A stretch of DNA of 64,000 nucleotides from Chrysomallon squamiferum (GCA_012295275.1 CM022671.1:15576956-15640955), one strand, 5' to 3'. Counted from the first letter of the stretch, positions 1 to 14,330 are shown. Notes: generated by a model not told the origin, from the letters alone. Translations and numbers: made by a program.

Positions 1-281
1 TAGAAGATGGGAAAAAAAAAAAAGAATTTATTTAATGTTATGGAAAGAATTCTGCTTTATTAATTAAAAATGTTTTTTATTATTATTATTTTTTATGTGA
101 ATTTAAATAAATTTAACAACAACAACAATCGATTTAAAAATATATATATATATATATTTACATTAGTTTTAACTAGTATCACTTTTCTCATTTATCTGAA
201 TAATTTGATGAAGTTTAAAAGAAACTAAACTTTGACTGTTGTCTGAATGAACCTGTTGATGTGATTTCTCTTTGGTTTCAG

Positions 282-390
282 TGGATCTGGGTACAAACTT
301 TGTATACAACCCATGCAACGTTCACGTCAACTGTACATGCTTTACAGCGGTGCTGAAAAGTAATTACGGAATACTTAATTGATATTCTTT
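282..390 (+). other. Exon-like segment behind a strong acceptor
   Basis: CTCTTTGGTTTCAG precedes an open frame reading VDLGTNFVYNPCNV and HVNCTCFTAVL, ending in TGA about 35 codons on. It could be the last exon of a gene off the left edge, but there is no second line of evidence. Confidence 0.18.
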
Positions 391-1584
391 ACATCTCTTC
401 GGCTTTTCCGTCTACGTGAATTGATGGAAGCAGGAACCAATTACCAGTCTGGAATAGCCAGGATTCTGATCGGTTCATTATGTGACATTTAACAGGATTA
501 GCAGCCGAATCTCTGCTTTCCTTAACAAACTCTATTTGGCCTTTGGCTGCTCTGGCTCGACTGTTGAAAAGATATTTGAAAAACAAAAATTAATGGCATT
601 CATGCGTGATGAATTTGTCACACAACAGCCGTCCTTGCAGCTTAGCAGCATTACACACATCCTGGCGAGCTCTGAACATCAATTGTTGTCAAGGTTCGAA
701 CTTGGGGCAGCGCTGTTACGTCACCATTGACGGGGTCCCTGTCGGGTCAGAACCGCTGTTATTTCGGCTAAAGGTCTCAAAACGTGTAGGCTATTTGTAT
801 AACACGATTATAGAAATTTCATTTCTGAGAAGCAGTCCACGAAATTACATTTCCGAATAGCGTGCAGCTAACTGCAGCCGAAAACGTTTTTATAAAGTTT
901 ATGTCACCGATTCACGGCATTTCTTTAAAAATAATTTAAATTTTTCACATTATTTCTTTTCGATATTTTTTTCTCCTCTTTTTTTTTTTTTTTTTTTTTT
1001 CAGTCGTTTATTTGTTTATTCCCATCAGGTGTTTATCATGAACGTAATTTCATTCCGTCCTGCGACACCTATCTGTGTATAAGAAGAAAAGTGGTTGTAT
1101 TAAATTACAAATAAGTGTAATTCGCATTTAATTGCCTTTGCGTTTTTCTCTTTGTCATCCTGCAATTTATTTAGAGAATTTAAATGTCTATCAATTTATC
1201 TGATACAGATAGATAATTGTATTTGCTATAGCCAGTATAACCTTTAAACACACCGAAAAATACACACAGTCACACCCACCCTCGCACAAGTATATATAAT
1301 AATACATGTGTATGTATGGATGGATGGATGGATGGATGAATGGATGGATATTTACACATATACACACAAAAAAAAGAGATACATCCATAATACAAGCTAG
1401 AATATAATACAGTTGGTAATTCAGCCTACTTGCTGACTGGAATATGATGGTGATTACATTAAATATCCTAGCAGCCAAACACAGGGCAAGCTGAAAACTA
1501 AATACATGTACATTTAATTCATTTACAGTCATCAACGAAATCACTGGACTCGGTGATATGAAACTCAGAACAGGTTATCATCAT

Positions 1585-1619
1585 TATACATACATACATA
1601 CATACATACATACATACAT

Positions 1620-1652
<33 letters not shown>

Positions 1653-1872
1653 TACATACATATATACATATATACATACATACATACATACATTCATACA
1701 TACATACATACATTCATATATACATACATTCATACATACATACATACATACATTCATACATTCATACATACATACACACACACACATACATACATACATA
1801 CATACATACATACATACATACATACATACATTCATACATACATACATTCATACACACATACACACACACATC
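1585..1872. repeat. Compound (ATAC)n/(AC)n/(ATTC) microsatellite
   Basis: Nearly uninterrupted CATA units with AC runs and scattered CATTCATA variants. Open frames on both strands here are repeat artefacts. Confidence 0.97.
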
Positions 1873-3344
1873 TAAATATGAAACATCTGCTGTATTTAGA
1901 GGGGTCACCCCAATGGCTGCCGCGCATCTGTATAATTGTGCAAGATGTCATCGACATGTTTGAAGCACGTGGACGAGCTTTTATCATCTGATGATTGCAC
2001 TGGTAAGCCGGTTTCCTGTTACATTCACAAATCAGTGTTATATCTACCAACTGGGTTCACTTGCCTCTTTCAATCCATAATCCTGCATATGCCGATACAT
2101 ACATTGTCATTCATTACGTTAGATGAATTTATAGGTGTTTTTTTTTTTCTCTTTTTTTTTTTTTTCTATGTTTGCTGATATACTGAAGTTAGTAGGTAAT
2201 ATAAAACTAATATATTCATAAACATAAAAGGAATATTCTAATACAAAATATTTAAATCAGCTTTTGAAGATACTGGTGATACCAAACGATAAAAGCTTAT
2301 AAGATTTAGTTCGAGAAAGAGAAATCGTTATAACAGTGTTACTCAGTCAGTTCATCGCGATGCTCTATAGAAATATCGCGTAAAAATAATTATAAAAATG
2401 ATTCTCGGATCACGAAATTTAATAATCGCTGATTGTGACGGGGAATAAGCGGTATTAAAATATTTTTAATACTTGACAAATTTGCGTGACATGCCTGTAA
2501 TGATGATGTTATTAACTAAAACTGTAATTTATTATCTACACTGTAAAATGTATTCATGGAGGTATGCCGAAGCGTGAAAGCTAATGAAGCAAGATGCTGT
2601 CATTTCCGACGTTGCTTTGTACACACTGACGTATCTTCAGACAGAAAGGACTTATACACTAAAAGCGTTTTTGTTAAGACTTTTTTTTTTTTTTTTTTTA
2701 ATCTTCCTTGTGGCTCAGCCGGGTAGCTTTTCCTGTCCAACAATGTTTGTCAATCAATGATCTTTTTGTGCTAATTTTGTATGACATATTCTTAAATACA
2801 GAGCGGTAGATTACCTTTTTGTCTTCTGCGTGGTGGTAAATATAGACAGTTATTGAGTAGGAGGAATGCGTGCAGGAATACGGCAAACACCGGAGGGAAT
2901 AACAAAACTTCAAACACTGGATAACTCTTCTGTATGTCTAAAGATTTACATGACAAACTCTTCCTATATTAGGAAAATACATTGGCGCACAGAAACCGAG
3001 TTCAGCTTTTAAAGATGTAAATATTAATGCTGCTAAACGCTTTACAGTAATAGATTTCCGTTTATCTAACATACAGTCCCCGAAACAAAAACATTAACAA
3101 CACAAAACACACGTAAACATACGTTAACAAAACAAAACGCAGGTAAAAACGTCTTAACAAAAGAAAACTCCTGTAAACAACAAGAACTGGCTAAGAAAAA
3201 CAATTATGGTTTAATACCAGAGACAGTTTAGCTGGGCTTTAAGGGTTCGAAGAAGCCATTACGTCCTGGATGAAGTTCTTAGATCTCTCGTTGCAAATAT
3301 TAATTAAAAAAATGCAAAGTCTACGAACAGCAAAATAATTCCCA

Positions 3345-3790
3345 TTGATGCTTACGTTAACCGTGCAATCCTGTCCTCAGTCGTGCAATCCTTACGTTAA
3401 CCGTGCAATACTTACTTTAACCATGTAATCCTAACTTTAACCGTGCAATCCTTACGTTAACCTGCAATCATTACGTTAAACTTGCAGTCCTTACGTTAAC
3501 AGTGCAGTCTTTACGTTATTTGTATAATCCTTACGTTAACATACAATCTTTACGTTAACCGAAATATCCTTACGTTAATCGTAATATCCTTACGTTAATC
3601 GTAAAATCCTTATGTTAACCGTACAATCTTTACGTTAACCGTATATTCCTTACGTTAAAGCTACAATCTTTACGTTAACCGTACAATCCTTACATTAAAG
3701 GTACAATCTTTACGTTAACCGTTCAGTCGTTATGTTAACCGTGTAATCTTTATTTTAACCGCACAGTCTTTACATTAACCGTGCAATAGT
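3345..3790 (+). repeat. 20-bp minisatellite, about 22 copies
   Basis: The unit is approximately CCTTACGTTAACCGTGCAAT, repeated with many substitutions and a few one-base length changes. Nearly every unit keeps the palindrome GTTAAC. No coding potential is apparent. Confidence 0.9.
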
Positions 3791-4480
3791 GTATAAAATA
3801 TTGCAGTGAGCATTATTACATTTCACAATTCCATGGATCGCGTAGTGCGCATAATTTAATAACAAATTACAGGAGTTTATTCTGCCTACTGAGACCTTTT
3901 AATTAAAACCCACTCCTGAATGTGTGTAAATAATAAGCAGACCTGGGTATTGTAATTTAGTTCAGGTCAGTCTGACATTTTCTCGAACTTTTAACTGAAT
4001 ACGTATTAGTCTTCATAGGTGCCATTCGAAAACAATTACTGCTAGACTTTATGAAAAATAACACCCAGTAATGTCGAAGTTCCTTCGTTTTTATCTTTAA
4101 TATATTGAAAATGAATGATGCTGCCATCCACCCACTCAGCATTAATAATAATAACATTAGAAAGATTTTCTCACCAGTTCTGTTTATAAAAGGAATTCAG
4201 TTTTTATAATGATCTCGAAAAGAAGACACCGTCACGCCATTCACACATGATAATAAAAAGCACAACACAAGTAAATCTTCTGAACTGAAATGGTGTTTGG
4301 TTGTAATGGAGTTTTATTACGGATCTGAAGAGCTAAAGACGATGTGGAGGTTTGTGTAAGTGTTGTGAAAACTCTTTAATAAACACTGTGAAGACAGCAC
4401 TTGTCGAGGTTTTTTTTATTATTTATTTAATGTTAACCTTTATTCATTGATTAAAACTTTCCAGTTTTATTTCTGTTTCG

Positions 4481-4631
<151 letters not shown>

Positions 4632-5038
4632 TCGGTTGTCAGCTTTATCCTGCGAAGGTGAGGAGAACCTTCAACACACACGCACTACACACGCGCACGC
4701 GCACACAGACATACACATAAATACACCCATAGGTATAAGCCCTTATTAGGTATAAGCCCTTAATAAAAATTAACTAACTTGTAGTTAATCAACTGACACT
4801 TTCATTCTTATATTTATTTATTTTGGTTATTTTTTATTATTATTTTTCAGTCTTTATGATTATTCAGCACTAAATATATATGAAGCTGAAAAAAAAAAAA
4901 ATCCTTTGCTTTGACTTTTATTCTAGTTTCAGATAGAGAAAATGTTTAGATGAATTACTGATAAAAAATAACACACTGCCAATTGTTTTGTTATCAGATT
5001 ATTGTTATTGTCTTTGTTCTAATATTATTAATTTTGTT

Positions 5039-5040
<2 letters not shown>

Positions 5041-5117
<77 letters not shown>

Positions 5118-5221
5118 GACGTAGTATTAGTAGTAGTAATCATAATAATCATAATAAAAAAAAATAAAGAAGAAGAAGCGGAAGAACAACAACGATAATA
5201 ATTATACAAATATATATATAG

Positions 5222-5268
<47 letters not shown>
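5041..5268. repeat. (ATA)n, AGT/AAG-rich spacer and (AC)n microsatellites
   Basis: ATA units occupy 5041-5115 and AC units 5222-5268, with trinucleotide-rich sequence between. They lie just upstream of the 29/30-bp minisatellite. Confidence 0.97.
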
Positions 5269-5270
<2 letters not shown>

Positions 5271-5384
5271 CCCTCAAATTATAGAGATAAATAGATAGAT
5301 AGTCATACAGACATAATTTAATAACAATTTTATATTTTGTTTGTATTCTTATTTGTTGCAACGTAAGGGCAACAAACACAAGTG

Positions 5385-6916
5385 TTGTCTTTGCACAGCA
5401 CACTCCTATATACATGTTCTTTTACAGCACACTCCTACATACATGTTCTTTGCACAGCACACCCCTACATACATGTTCTTTGCACAGCACACACCTACAT
5501 ACATGTTCTTTGCACAGCACACACCTACATACATGTTATTTGCACAGCACACTCCTATATACATGTTCTTTTACAGCACACTCCTACATACATGTTCTTT
5601 GCACAGCACACACCTACATACACGTTCTTTGCACAGCACACTCCGGTATATATGTTCTTTTACAGCACACTCCTACATACTTGTTCTTTTACAGCACACT
5701 CCTACATACTTGTTCTTTTACAGCACACTCCTACATACATGTTCTTTTACAGAACACTCCTACATACATGTTCTTTGCACAGCACAGTCCTACATACACG
5801 TTCTTTGCACAGCACACGCCTGTATACATGTTCTTTTACAGCACACTCCTACATACTTGTTCTTTTACAGCACACTCCTACATACATGTTCTTTTACAGC
5901 AGACTTCTATATACATGTTCTTTTACAGCACACTCCTACATACATGTTCTTTTACAGCAGACTTCTATATACATGTTCTTTTACAGCACACTCCTACATA
6001 CATGTTCTTTTACAGCAGACTTCTATATACATGTTCTTTTACAGCACATTCCTAGATACATGTTCTTTTACAGCAGACTTCTATATACATGTTCTTTTAC
6101 AGCACACTCCTACATACATGTTCTTTTACAGCAGACTTCTATATACATGTTCTTTTACAGCACACTCCTACATACATGTTCTTTTACAGCACACTTCTAT
6201 ATACATGTTCTTTTACAGCATACTCCTACATACACGTTCTTTGCACAGCACACTCCTACATACACGTTCTTTGCACAGCACACTCCTGTATACATGTTCT
6301 TTTACAGCACACTCCTACATACATGTTCTTTTACAGCAGACTTCTATATACATGTTCTTTGACAGCACACTTCTACATACATGTTCTTTTCACAGCACAC
6401 TCCTGTATACATGTTCTTTTACAGCACACTCCTACATACATGTTCTTTTACAGCAGACTTCTATATACATGTTCTTTGACAGCACACTTCTACATACATG
6501 TTCTTTGACAGCAACTCCTACATACATGTTCTTTGCACAGCACACTCGTACATACATATTCTTTGACAGCACACCCTACATACATGTTCTTTGACAGCAC
6601 ACTTCTACATACATGTTCTTTGACAGCACACTCCTACATACATGTTCTTTGACAGCACACTCCTACATACATATTCTTTGACAGCACACTCCTACATACA
6701 TATTCTTTGACAGCACACTCCTACATACATGTTCTTTGACAGCGCACTTCTACATACATATTCTTTGACAGCACACTTCTACATACACGTTCTTTGACAG
6801 CACACTTCTACATACATATTCTTTGACAGCGCACTTCTACATACATGTTCTTTGACAGCACACTTCTACATACATGTTCTTTGACAGCACACTTCTACAT
6901 ACATGTTCTTTGACAG
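5385..6916 (+). repeat. 29/30-bp minisatellite, about 52 copies
   Basis: The unit is roughly CACTCCTACATACATG followed by TTCTTTTACAG (29 bp) or TTCTTTGCACAG (30 bp). Variants are clustered: the GCACAG form early, TTACAG forms in the middle, GACAG forms from about 6360 on. No plus-strand stop occurs in the consensus in any frame, which creates overlapping open frames of up to 417 codons. These have no start context, no homology and differ in frame with each 29-bp unit, so I do not call a gene. Confidence 0.95.
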
Positions 6917-7899
6917 CCAGTGACTCGATCATCGACTGCTGCCCGAGATCAGCGGTAAATCTCACAAATCCAGTTAAATGTTTGACCACTGGCTAAGTGA
7001 TAAACACGCGAACGCAAAACGCTAGTCATGCGTTATGTGATTCTGGGGATAACGAATCTACGTTGAAACGCTCTTTGATTGAATCCACGAAGGCGACAAC
7101 CCACGACTACAACTCCGTCAATGATAAAAATCAATCAGAGGAGTGTCGCTTTCTGCACAGAAGTCGACAACACGAGGTTTGGAGGCACAAAACAGAAACA
7201 AATAACCAGGATTTCAAAAAGCTGAGTACAAATCATTAAGCTACAAACATCGTAGAAAAATTTAATATCCAGCTAGTGTCGATGATATTTCATCAATTTC
7301 CCAATAGAAGCATTGCCCCGAATCGCTGTTTACAATTTAATTTTTTTTATTTTTTTTTTTATAAATATTACAACTACAACAGCATGTTTTAAAACGCTAT
7401 CAATATAAAAAACTGAATTTAAAACAAATTGTTATTTTGTTCTGAATTTTCATCCACACTCAGTTTACAAACAGTAGAAACAACTGCAAATATATATCTA
7501 ATTTTATTAAGATAATTTTCAAAGATTCAACAGACCATTATTATAAAAATGGAAATTTAAAAAAAAATTGTTTTGATAGCAATAATAATGATGACCATGA
7601 TAACAGTAATAATGATTATGATGATTGTGATGATGACGACTATTTATTATGCAGTATTCTTGAGAATTATTTTCCTATCTGAATTCCCGAGTGAGTGAAG
7701 TGTCTTTGGCTTTCTTTTTATTAAAATATTATATTACACCTCAGTCCTTGTTCGATTTGTGAAGCAGTAAATATGAAATAATTAATGAAGCTATAAAATC
7801 TAAAAGCCGATTTTTTTTTGATACAAAATATTTTAACTGACAAAAAGCCATAAAAGAAATATTAATGTTACTTGTCCAAACCAAATAATGATAGTGTTA

Positions 7900-7901
<2 letters not shown>

Positions 7902-7993
<92 letters not shown>
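7902..7993. repeat. (TC)n microsatellite
   Basis: About 45 TC units with one T interruption near 7980, followed by degenerate ATAC/ATAT sequence to 8100. Confidence 0.97.
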
Positions 7994-8891
7994 GGGTATA
8001 TGTAAATAAAGCACATACATACATATATATATATACAAAATATACATACATGTATACATATATAGGTACATACAAACATACATACGTCTGTACATACATA
8101 ATAGAGAAATGCTAACAAATATATATACTGTTAATAGCATATTAATTTTTAACACACATTCTTGTAAACTTCTACGAGAATTTCAGTTACCAGACGAGAG
8201 TTGCTTTCATTTCAGCAGAGTTACGAAGATGACATTATCGGGTTGTTGTTGTGTTTTTTTTTTGTGTTTTTTTTAAACCCGCCATTTTGGAAAACTTTCA
8301 TCAGACGTCTTTTAGCGAAACTTTTATTTAATTAAAAAGTTTTCTTTTAACAACTGTACAAAAGTTGATTTTGCCTTTATTTCCATTACTTCCCACTCGA
8401 GGTTAAAAGCTGCTGTGTAGAGCGACTGGCGAACGACTAACACTAGTACGACTCGTGTAAATCTTAAGAGGCTTGCAATGTCTGTCGTAATCATTCATTG
8501 CCCTTTGTTTGATCCTTCAAGGTCCGCGATTGATGGTCGTTCTACCTCATAAGTGTTTTTGCTTGCCGCAGTCACCAGCAACGTAAAAAGACTGCAATTA
8601 GTGGAAGTCGTTAGAATAACAAGATTGTCATCAGCGAGAGGGGGAAAATAAAAAAAAAGAAGAAGAAAAAAAAAAAAAAATTGAGTTCGCGAACACCACT
8701 GGGTTACTTTACAACCAGCTTTGAATCAGCACAACTCTAGTTATAGATAAATAAATTAAAAGAAATGTTAGATTTGAGAACGAAAATAAGGTAATAATGT
8801 TTTATTTACCACATATATTTTTCATCTTCTGGTATGTTTACATGTTTTAGATTAATAAAAATGAGTATGTGTATCTATCTTCTATCTCTAC

Positions 8892-8898
8892 ATATATG

Positions 8899-8974
<76 letters not shown>
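8892..8974. repeat. (TA)n then (GA)n microsatellite
   Basis: Same TA-to-GA architecture as at 4485-4629, with about 31 GA units. Confidence 0.97.
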
Positions 8975-8976
<2 letters not shown>

Positions 8977-9092
8977 TATCTTTCCACAGACAGAAAAAAC
9001 ATACTACAGTATTTGATGAATCAGATTTGCTGAACTAGCTAGAACGGGAAATAGTTTAACTGAGAGACTAGGAAAAGAGATCTTGCGAAAAA

Positions 9093-9130
9093 TCTTGTAT
9101 TAGTCCCGCGCTCTAACCACCGAACTACTT
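9093..9130 (-). mobile_element. A-box-like tRNA fragment, possible SINE remnant
   Basis: On the minus strand the stretch reads TAGTTCGGTGGTTAGAGCGC followed by GGGACTAATA, closely following the D-arm of a tRNA (TAGCTCAGTGGTTAGAGC). No convincing B-box or paired stems follow. Confidence 0.3.
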
Positions 9131-9763
9131 TTTTATTTTTTTTATTTTTATTTTTTTCTATTATTTTACTTCGTTTTGTCTAGTATTAGAATACTTTAGA
9201 TAACAAAAGACAATGTTGTTATGGATCTGAACTTCAACTTTTTAATGACGATAACAGTGCACATATATTGACGGAGAATTTCATTAACTGTGATTAAAAT
9301 CAGCCAAGTGTAGAGCATTTTAAATAAAAGAATTAAACACAAACATGTGCACTGAAATTAACGACTGCGATCACTGTTATTTTTGATGAAGTTGCAAGAT
9401 TTTTATGTAAATAACGCAACACAAAACAACATACATGTGTGTGCGCACAACACGCTGATTTGATACGTTGACAGATTAATTAGTTGAGTGACAAACCACA
9501 GCAGTCTTTATGAAGTTTCGTTCCTTTAATATATCGCCACTACTAAAGAAGTTGATAGAAGGCTTCACATCTCATTAGTTAATGATAGAGTGAGAGAAAT
9601 TTAGGTTAATTGAATATATATTTATAAGCAGCAACAACAATAATTATGATTAAAGAATTTTTCATATTTTTACTCTGTTGTTTATAATGTCTGAAAACCG
9701 AGAGAAAGAAAATAGATATGGTGTACAAAAATTAAGCAGAACTTAATGACTCATGAATATATT

Positions 9764-9871
<108 letters not shown>

Positions 9872-10481
9872 TAAAAAACCAAATTTGTTGAAGCTTATCT
9901 TTAAGTTAATTTTTTATTATTATTATTATTATTTTATCTGAAAATAAATTAGGGGAATTTAGTCAGTTATTCACACTAATACGGCCCACAGTTTGACATT
10001 CACCTAATCTTTTGAAAGCTATCACAACAGTGTTAAATCTCCAGTCATAACCCTACTAAAACACTAAGGTGTGCAGATAGGTCTAAATGCTTGCTCAAGC
10101 AGTAAACATATTTCAGTGTAAACTCATAATAAAAGTGAGTGGATCGGCGTAAATTCATTGTCATTTTGGGATCAGTTCGGCTGTTGTGTTGTGGTTGATA
10201 ATTATATCCGTTTTTCATGGTGGTATTACCGGCTACTGGCCGACGTTTATGATTTATGAATCAAGGTTTTAATATCTTTAATACCGCTAACACTAGACGG
10301 AGCTCTTTCAGAGCGGAGATAGAATCATACGAGCTTTGTAACCAGTCTCGGCTATTATCAGCTGTCAAGTTTCTTCTGAGTGCGGCTTACACTGCTGTGG
10401 CTGTGGTTGAGTAAATAATATGATATTAAAACAAGATCATGAAAACAACCCACACAAGAAGAAGAAGAAAAGAAGAAAAAG

Positions 10482-10513
<32 letters not shown>

Positions 10514-11353
10514 AAAACAAAACATAAATGTAAGATTACTGCAAACATTAAGTAGCATTATTTGAAAATTATGTTCGGCGAAGAAAACCGGATCATCTTA
10601 AAAAGAATTTAGTGAAAATGCTGTCATTACGGACTGCGTGAAATTGCGAGAACTACAGTGACCAGACGAGAGTTGCTTTCATTTCAGGAAGCTTGTTCAG
10701 CAAAGTCACTTCAGGAAGTCATTAAGGGTTCGATTAGTGCTTTAGCCGTATTTTTACAACTAGAAGAAGAAAAAAAAAAAAAAAGGAAGAAAATGGAGGA
10801 ACTTTATATTATTTAATTACGTGTGTCTGTTGTGTGTTTATTTTTATTATATTATTTCAGTTTCAGGATTCAGAGTTATGATGTTGTAAAACAAACTAAG
10901 AGATAAGTAGCACAAAATTAATATTAAATTAGATTAATATAAAAATAATTTTTGAGTGAAGCTTAAAACGTTGAAAATATTCGGAGTGATACATGTTCAG
11001 AGTGCACTAATTTTCATTCTAAAAATAACTATTTTCTAAACAGACTTTTTTACTTCTATACTTCTAATAATACTTAGAGACTAACTGGCAATATTTTAAA
11101 ATAAGTGCTGTAACCTTTTCAATCACGTATAATGGTACATTTGTACTGATACTTAGTTAAACATTATATAAAATAATATGAATTCTTTACACTAAGATTA
11201 GTATTTAGAAGCATTAATTCAGAAAGGAATAAAGGTATGAATTATACAGTCAAACAGTCTAGGTTTCTGTATTTTGTTTTCTAAACGGGACTGCAAAATC
11301 GTTTAGACAAACAGAATGTCGCAACAGAAAAACAATATTTCAGAGACTTAATT

Positions 11354-11356
<3 letters not shown>

Positions 11357-11403
<47 letters not shown>
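11357..11403. repeat. (CA)n microsatellite
   Basis: About 23 CA units. Confidence 0.97.
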
Positions 11404-11405
<2 letters not shown>

Positions 11406-11494
11406 TTTCAACGCCAGAACTTCCCCTATGCTAAATAACATCATCAGTTTTGCAATAAAATATTGATAAACGTTATTAAAACTTCATTCTTACT

Positions 11495-12545
11495 TTTGAC
11501 CTTTATATATAACAATGTAAATTTTACTTTTGACTCTTATACATAACAATGTAAATTTTACTTTTGACTTTTATATAAAACAATGTAAAGTTTACTTTTG
11601 ACTTTTATACATAACAATGCAAAGTTTACTTTTGACTTTTATACAAAACAATGTAAAGTTTACCGTATATACTTGTGTACAAGGCGACCTTATGTATAAG
11701 TCGATGTGTATTTTAAGACCAAAAATTGCGTCATTTTAGGTATTACTTGTGTATAAGTCGACTGTAGATTCCAGGCACCGTCACTATTTTTAGACCAGTG
11801 TGAAAGTGCCATAAAGGCCTACATTGTACGCCTACTGTAATATAACTTGCACGAGCTGTAACTTGCACGAACATACCATAATAACGTAAATGCATGTATT
11901 ACACGAGCTATAGCCTAAATGTATCATAAATAGTATCTCTTTAATGTAATAGGTCTAACATGGAGACCTAACTTACCGTTATATTTAGTCGATTTGTCGG
12001 TAGTGGATATTAACGACGATTGCAATATTATTTCACCAAATTCTTTACAATTAAACAAGTGAGTTTTGTTTATGAAATTAGGACCGATATTTAGTGCAAT
12101 TTGGCAAAGAAGTCTGCATTCCTAGATCATTGCAAAATGCCGTAAGGCATAACGCCGTACTGACGGTTTTCTCGCTTTAAAATGTATTTTTATGTCATTA
12201 AACGGAAGAATATCATGTTTTACATTCATATTTGGTTTTGTTATTTAATTTTTCAAAAATGTTTATACGATAAAATTATATTTTTGAAAAGCTGAAAGAC
12301 CGCGATTATTTTAGATGCATCCAGTAGCAAAAAAATAGTCAAAATGGCGACTCTTCAGCAACAGCTACAAAAGCATTACCTATGTATAAGTCGACCCCCA
12401 AAATATTACCTTAATATAGTCTCCCGAAAATTCGACTTATACACAAGTATATACGGTACTTTTGACTCTTATACACAACAATGTAAATTTTACTTTTGAC
12501 TTTTATACAAAACAATGCAAAGTTTACTTTTTACTTTTATATAAA
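11495..12545 (+). repeat. ~34-bp minisatellite interrupted by the inverted-repeat element
   Basis: Units containing TTTACTTTTGACTTTTATA and CATAACAATGTAAA run from about 11495 to 11660 and resume at 12459-12545 on the far side of the transposon insertion. About five units lie before it and two to three after. Confidence 0.85.
11663..12456. mobile_element. Non-autonomous inverted-repeat DNA transposon, copy 1 (794 bp, TA target duplication)
   Basis: Both ends read CCGTATATACTTGTGTA inwards, and the inverted repeat continues imperfectly (AAGGCGA versus AAGTCGA). TA flanks each side (11661-11662, 12457-12458). Removing the element plus one TA restores an unbroken tandem-repeat junction (GTAAAGTT-TA-CTTTTGAC) identical to the neighbouring repeat units, so the insertion boundaries are exact. 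No open reading frame of useful length lies inside. A TA duplication fits Tc1/mariner or another TA-targeting superfamily, but I see no transposase to decide. A second copy lies at 58785-59593. Confidence 0.88.
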
Positions 12546-12892
12546 ACGTATTCTGAGCTATTCCAGTTTTAGGAAAACGCAACAGTCTGAACTTTCCTCG
12601 CCTTCGCCAGACGGTGTTTATCACACTATTTCCTCGACTGTCAAAACCAACGAATTACTTCTAACACATGCAGGTTTTTGTCTTCTTATACAAGTGTCGT
12701 GAGAAAAATTTGATTTAAATCTTCTAGATTTCGCATCTTACATGTAACTGATCCCATGATGACGTCGCGTGAGCTTGTGAAACAGCATGAAGTAATTATA
12801 ATACCAACAAGAAAGAAAACTAAACCAGAGTTTGGTGTGTTGTTATAAATGGAAAGCTGTAACAACAAAGATAAATAATGATAACAGTAATA

Positions 12893-12924
<32 letters not shown>

Positions 12925-14191
12925 AATTAGAAGAAGAAGAAGAAAAGAACAAGATGAAGTAATAATAATAATAATAATAGGAAGAACAACGGCAACAACA
13001 ACGAAATGTTAACTATATCAACTAGCGTACTTAGTAAAGTACAGTAATGTTTTCAGATTAGCGAGAGAAATAAACACGCCATAATTAAAGTCTTACAGTA
13101 GGTGCTTTATATAATGGCAGAAATTAAAGATGCATATTTGTGGAAAAGATCAGAATATATCGTTTTAAATAATTAAAGTATCTCTTAAAATGCATCATAA
13201 ATAACACTGGTGTACAAACAGTTTGTTTCATTGAAGCTATCAAATAATAACGTATGACAATAAAGCAGCCACGTCTGCCGTGAAAGTGCCATAATGATGC
13301 TGAAGAGGACTGTCCTTGCAACCTATTACTCTCGAGTTGATATAGTACCAATAATCACTTTCTTTCTTTTTCCTCTAAATTAAAGAAAACAAATGCTACA
13401 GAACTAATTTTCGAGTTAAATCTGTTTCACCTTTTGGTCAGTTGACTCCGGCAAATCAGGATCGTTTTCTTTACCAATTACGGTTAATGTCCGAGATAAA
13501 GAATCTACAATCACCAAGGGACTCGGCCAGTGTAATTTACTGTCCGTAAACCGTCAGGCCGTAGACTGGTAAAAGATTGCGACCGTATAAACTTTCTTGA
13601 TTACTGCGTATCATTAGAACAAAGTCAGTTTTAATTGAGTATCAGTGGACTTTCATTTAGCGGAATGATCTCCAGGGAGTTTGCAGTAAACGTTTTTCTA
13701 GTGAAACAAACTGACAAAAGAGCGGAGGTTGTTCTCAATAAATATTTTTTTAATCTTAGTTTATCATCATCACGATGCATGATGAGCCTTCCTCTGGGAA
13801 AAGCCCGCTCGTCGATTTAATGCGACTTCAAAAGACTGGAGAAGTTTTGGAGTCTGATCAAAACGGATAAAACAATAATAAAGTAAATTATATAACTCGT
13901 CCGTTTTTCCTTCTGTACTGAATTACCATGGCGATGTTTTATTGAATTGCTTGTGCTGGTTCAGCAAATACATAACTAGTTAACTTGCTTGAAGTTTTTT
14001 CTAAACGATGAGATAATCCCTGGAGATTTCGTTACGTAACGCACAATGAAATATTGAATATTGTTTTACCACGAATAATCATATAGAATCGTCTGTGTCG
14101 TTTCAAAATATACGATATAAACTTGTTTATGGTACTTTGCACTATAGCTGACATAAGTTATAATGCTTAAAATTAAAAAAACAAAAAAACA

Positions 14192-14199
<8 letters not shown>

Positions 14200-14252
<53 letters not shown>

Positions 14253-14290
14253 TATGTATGTATGTATAATAAAAAAAAAAAAATAAATAA

Positions 14291-14324
<34 letters not shown>

Positions 14325-14330
14325 AAATAA
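14200..14330. repeat. (TG)n followed by A-rich tract
   Basis: TG units 14200-14247, then ATGT units and an A-rich tract with AAAT interruptions. Confidence 0.95.

Noticed and set aside
655-720. tRNA B-box-like GGTTCGAAC
   Set aside because: No matching A-box at the right distance and no cloverleaf pairing.
1558-1875. Open frames on both strands rich in Tyr/Ile/His or Met/Cys/Val
   Set aside because: Direct translations of ATAC/AC microsatellites.
5341-6594. 417-codon open frame and overlapping frames in the other two plus phases
   Set aside because: Created by a stop-free 29/30-bp minisatellite. Frames interchange with each 29-bp unit, and there is no homology or splice context.
7833-8155. 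Arg/Glu and Ser/Leu frames
   Set aside because: Translation of the TC/GA microsatellite.
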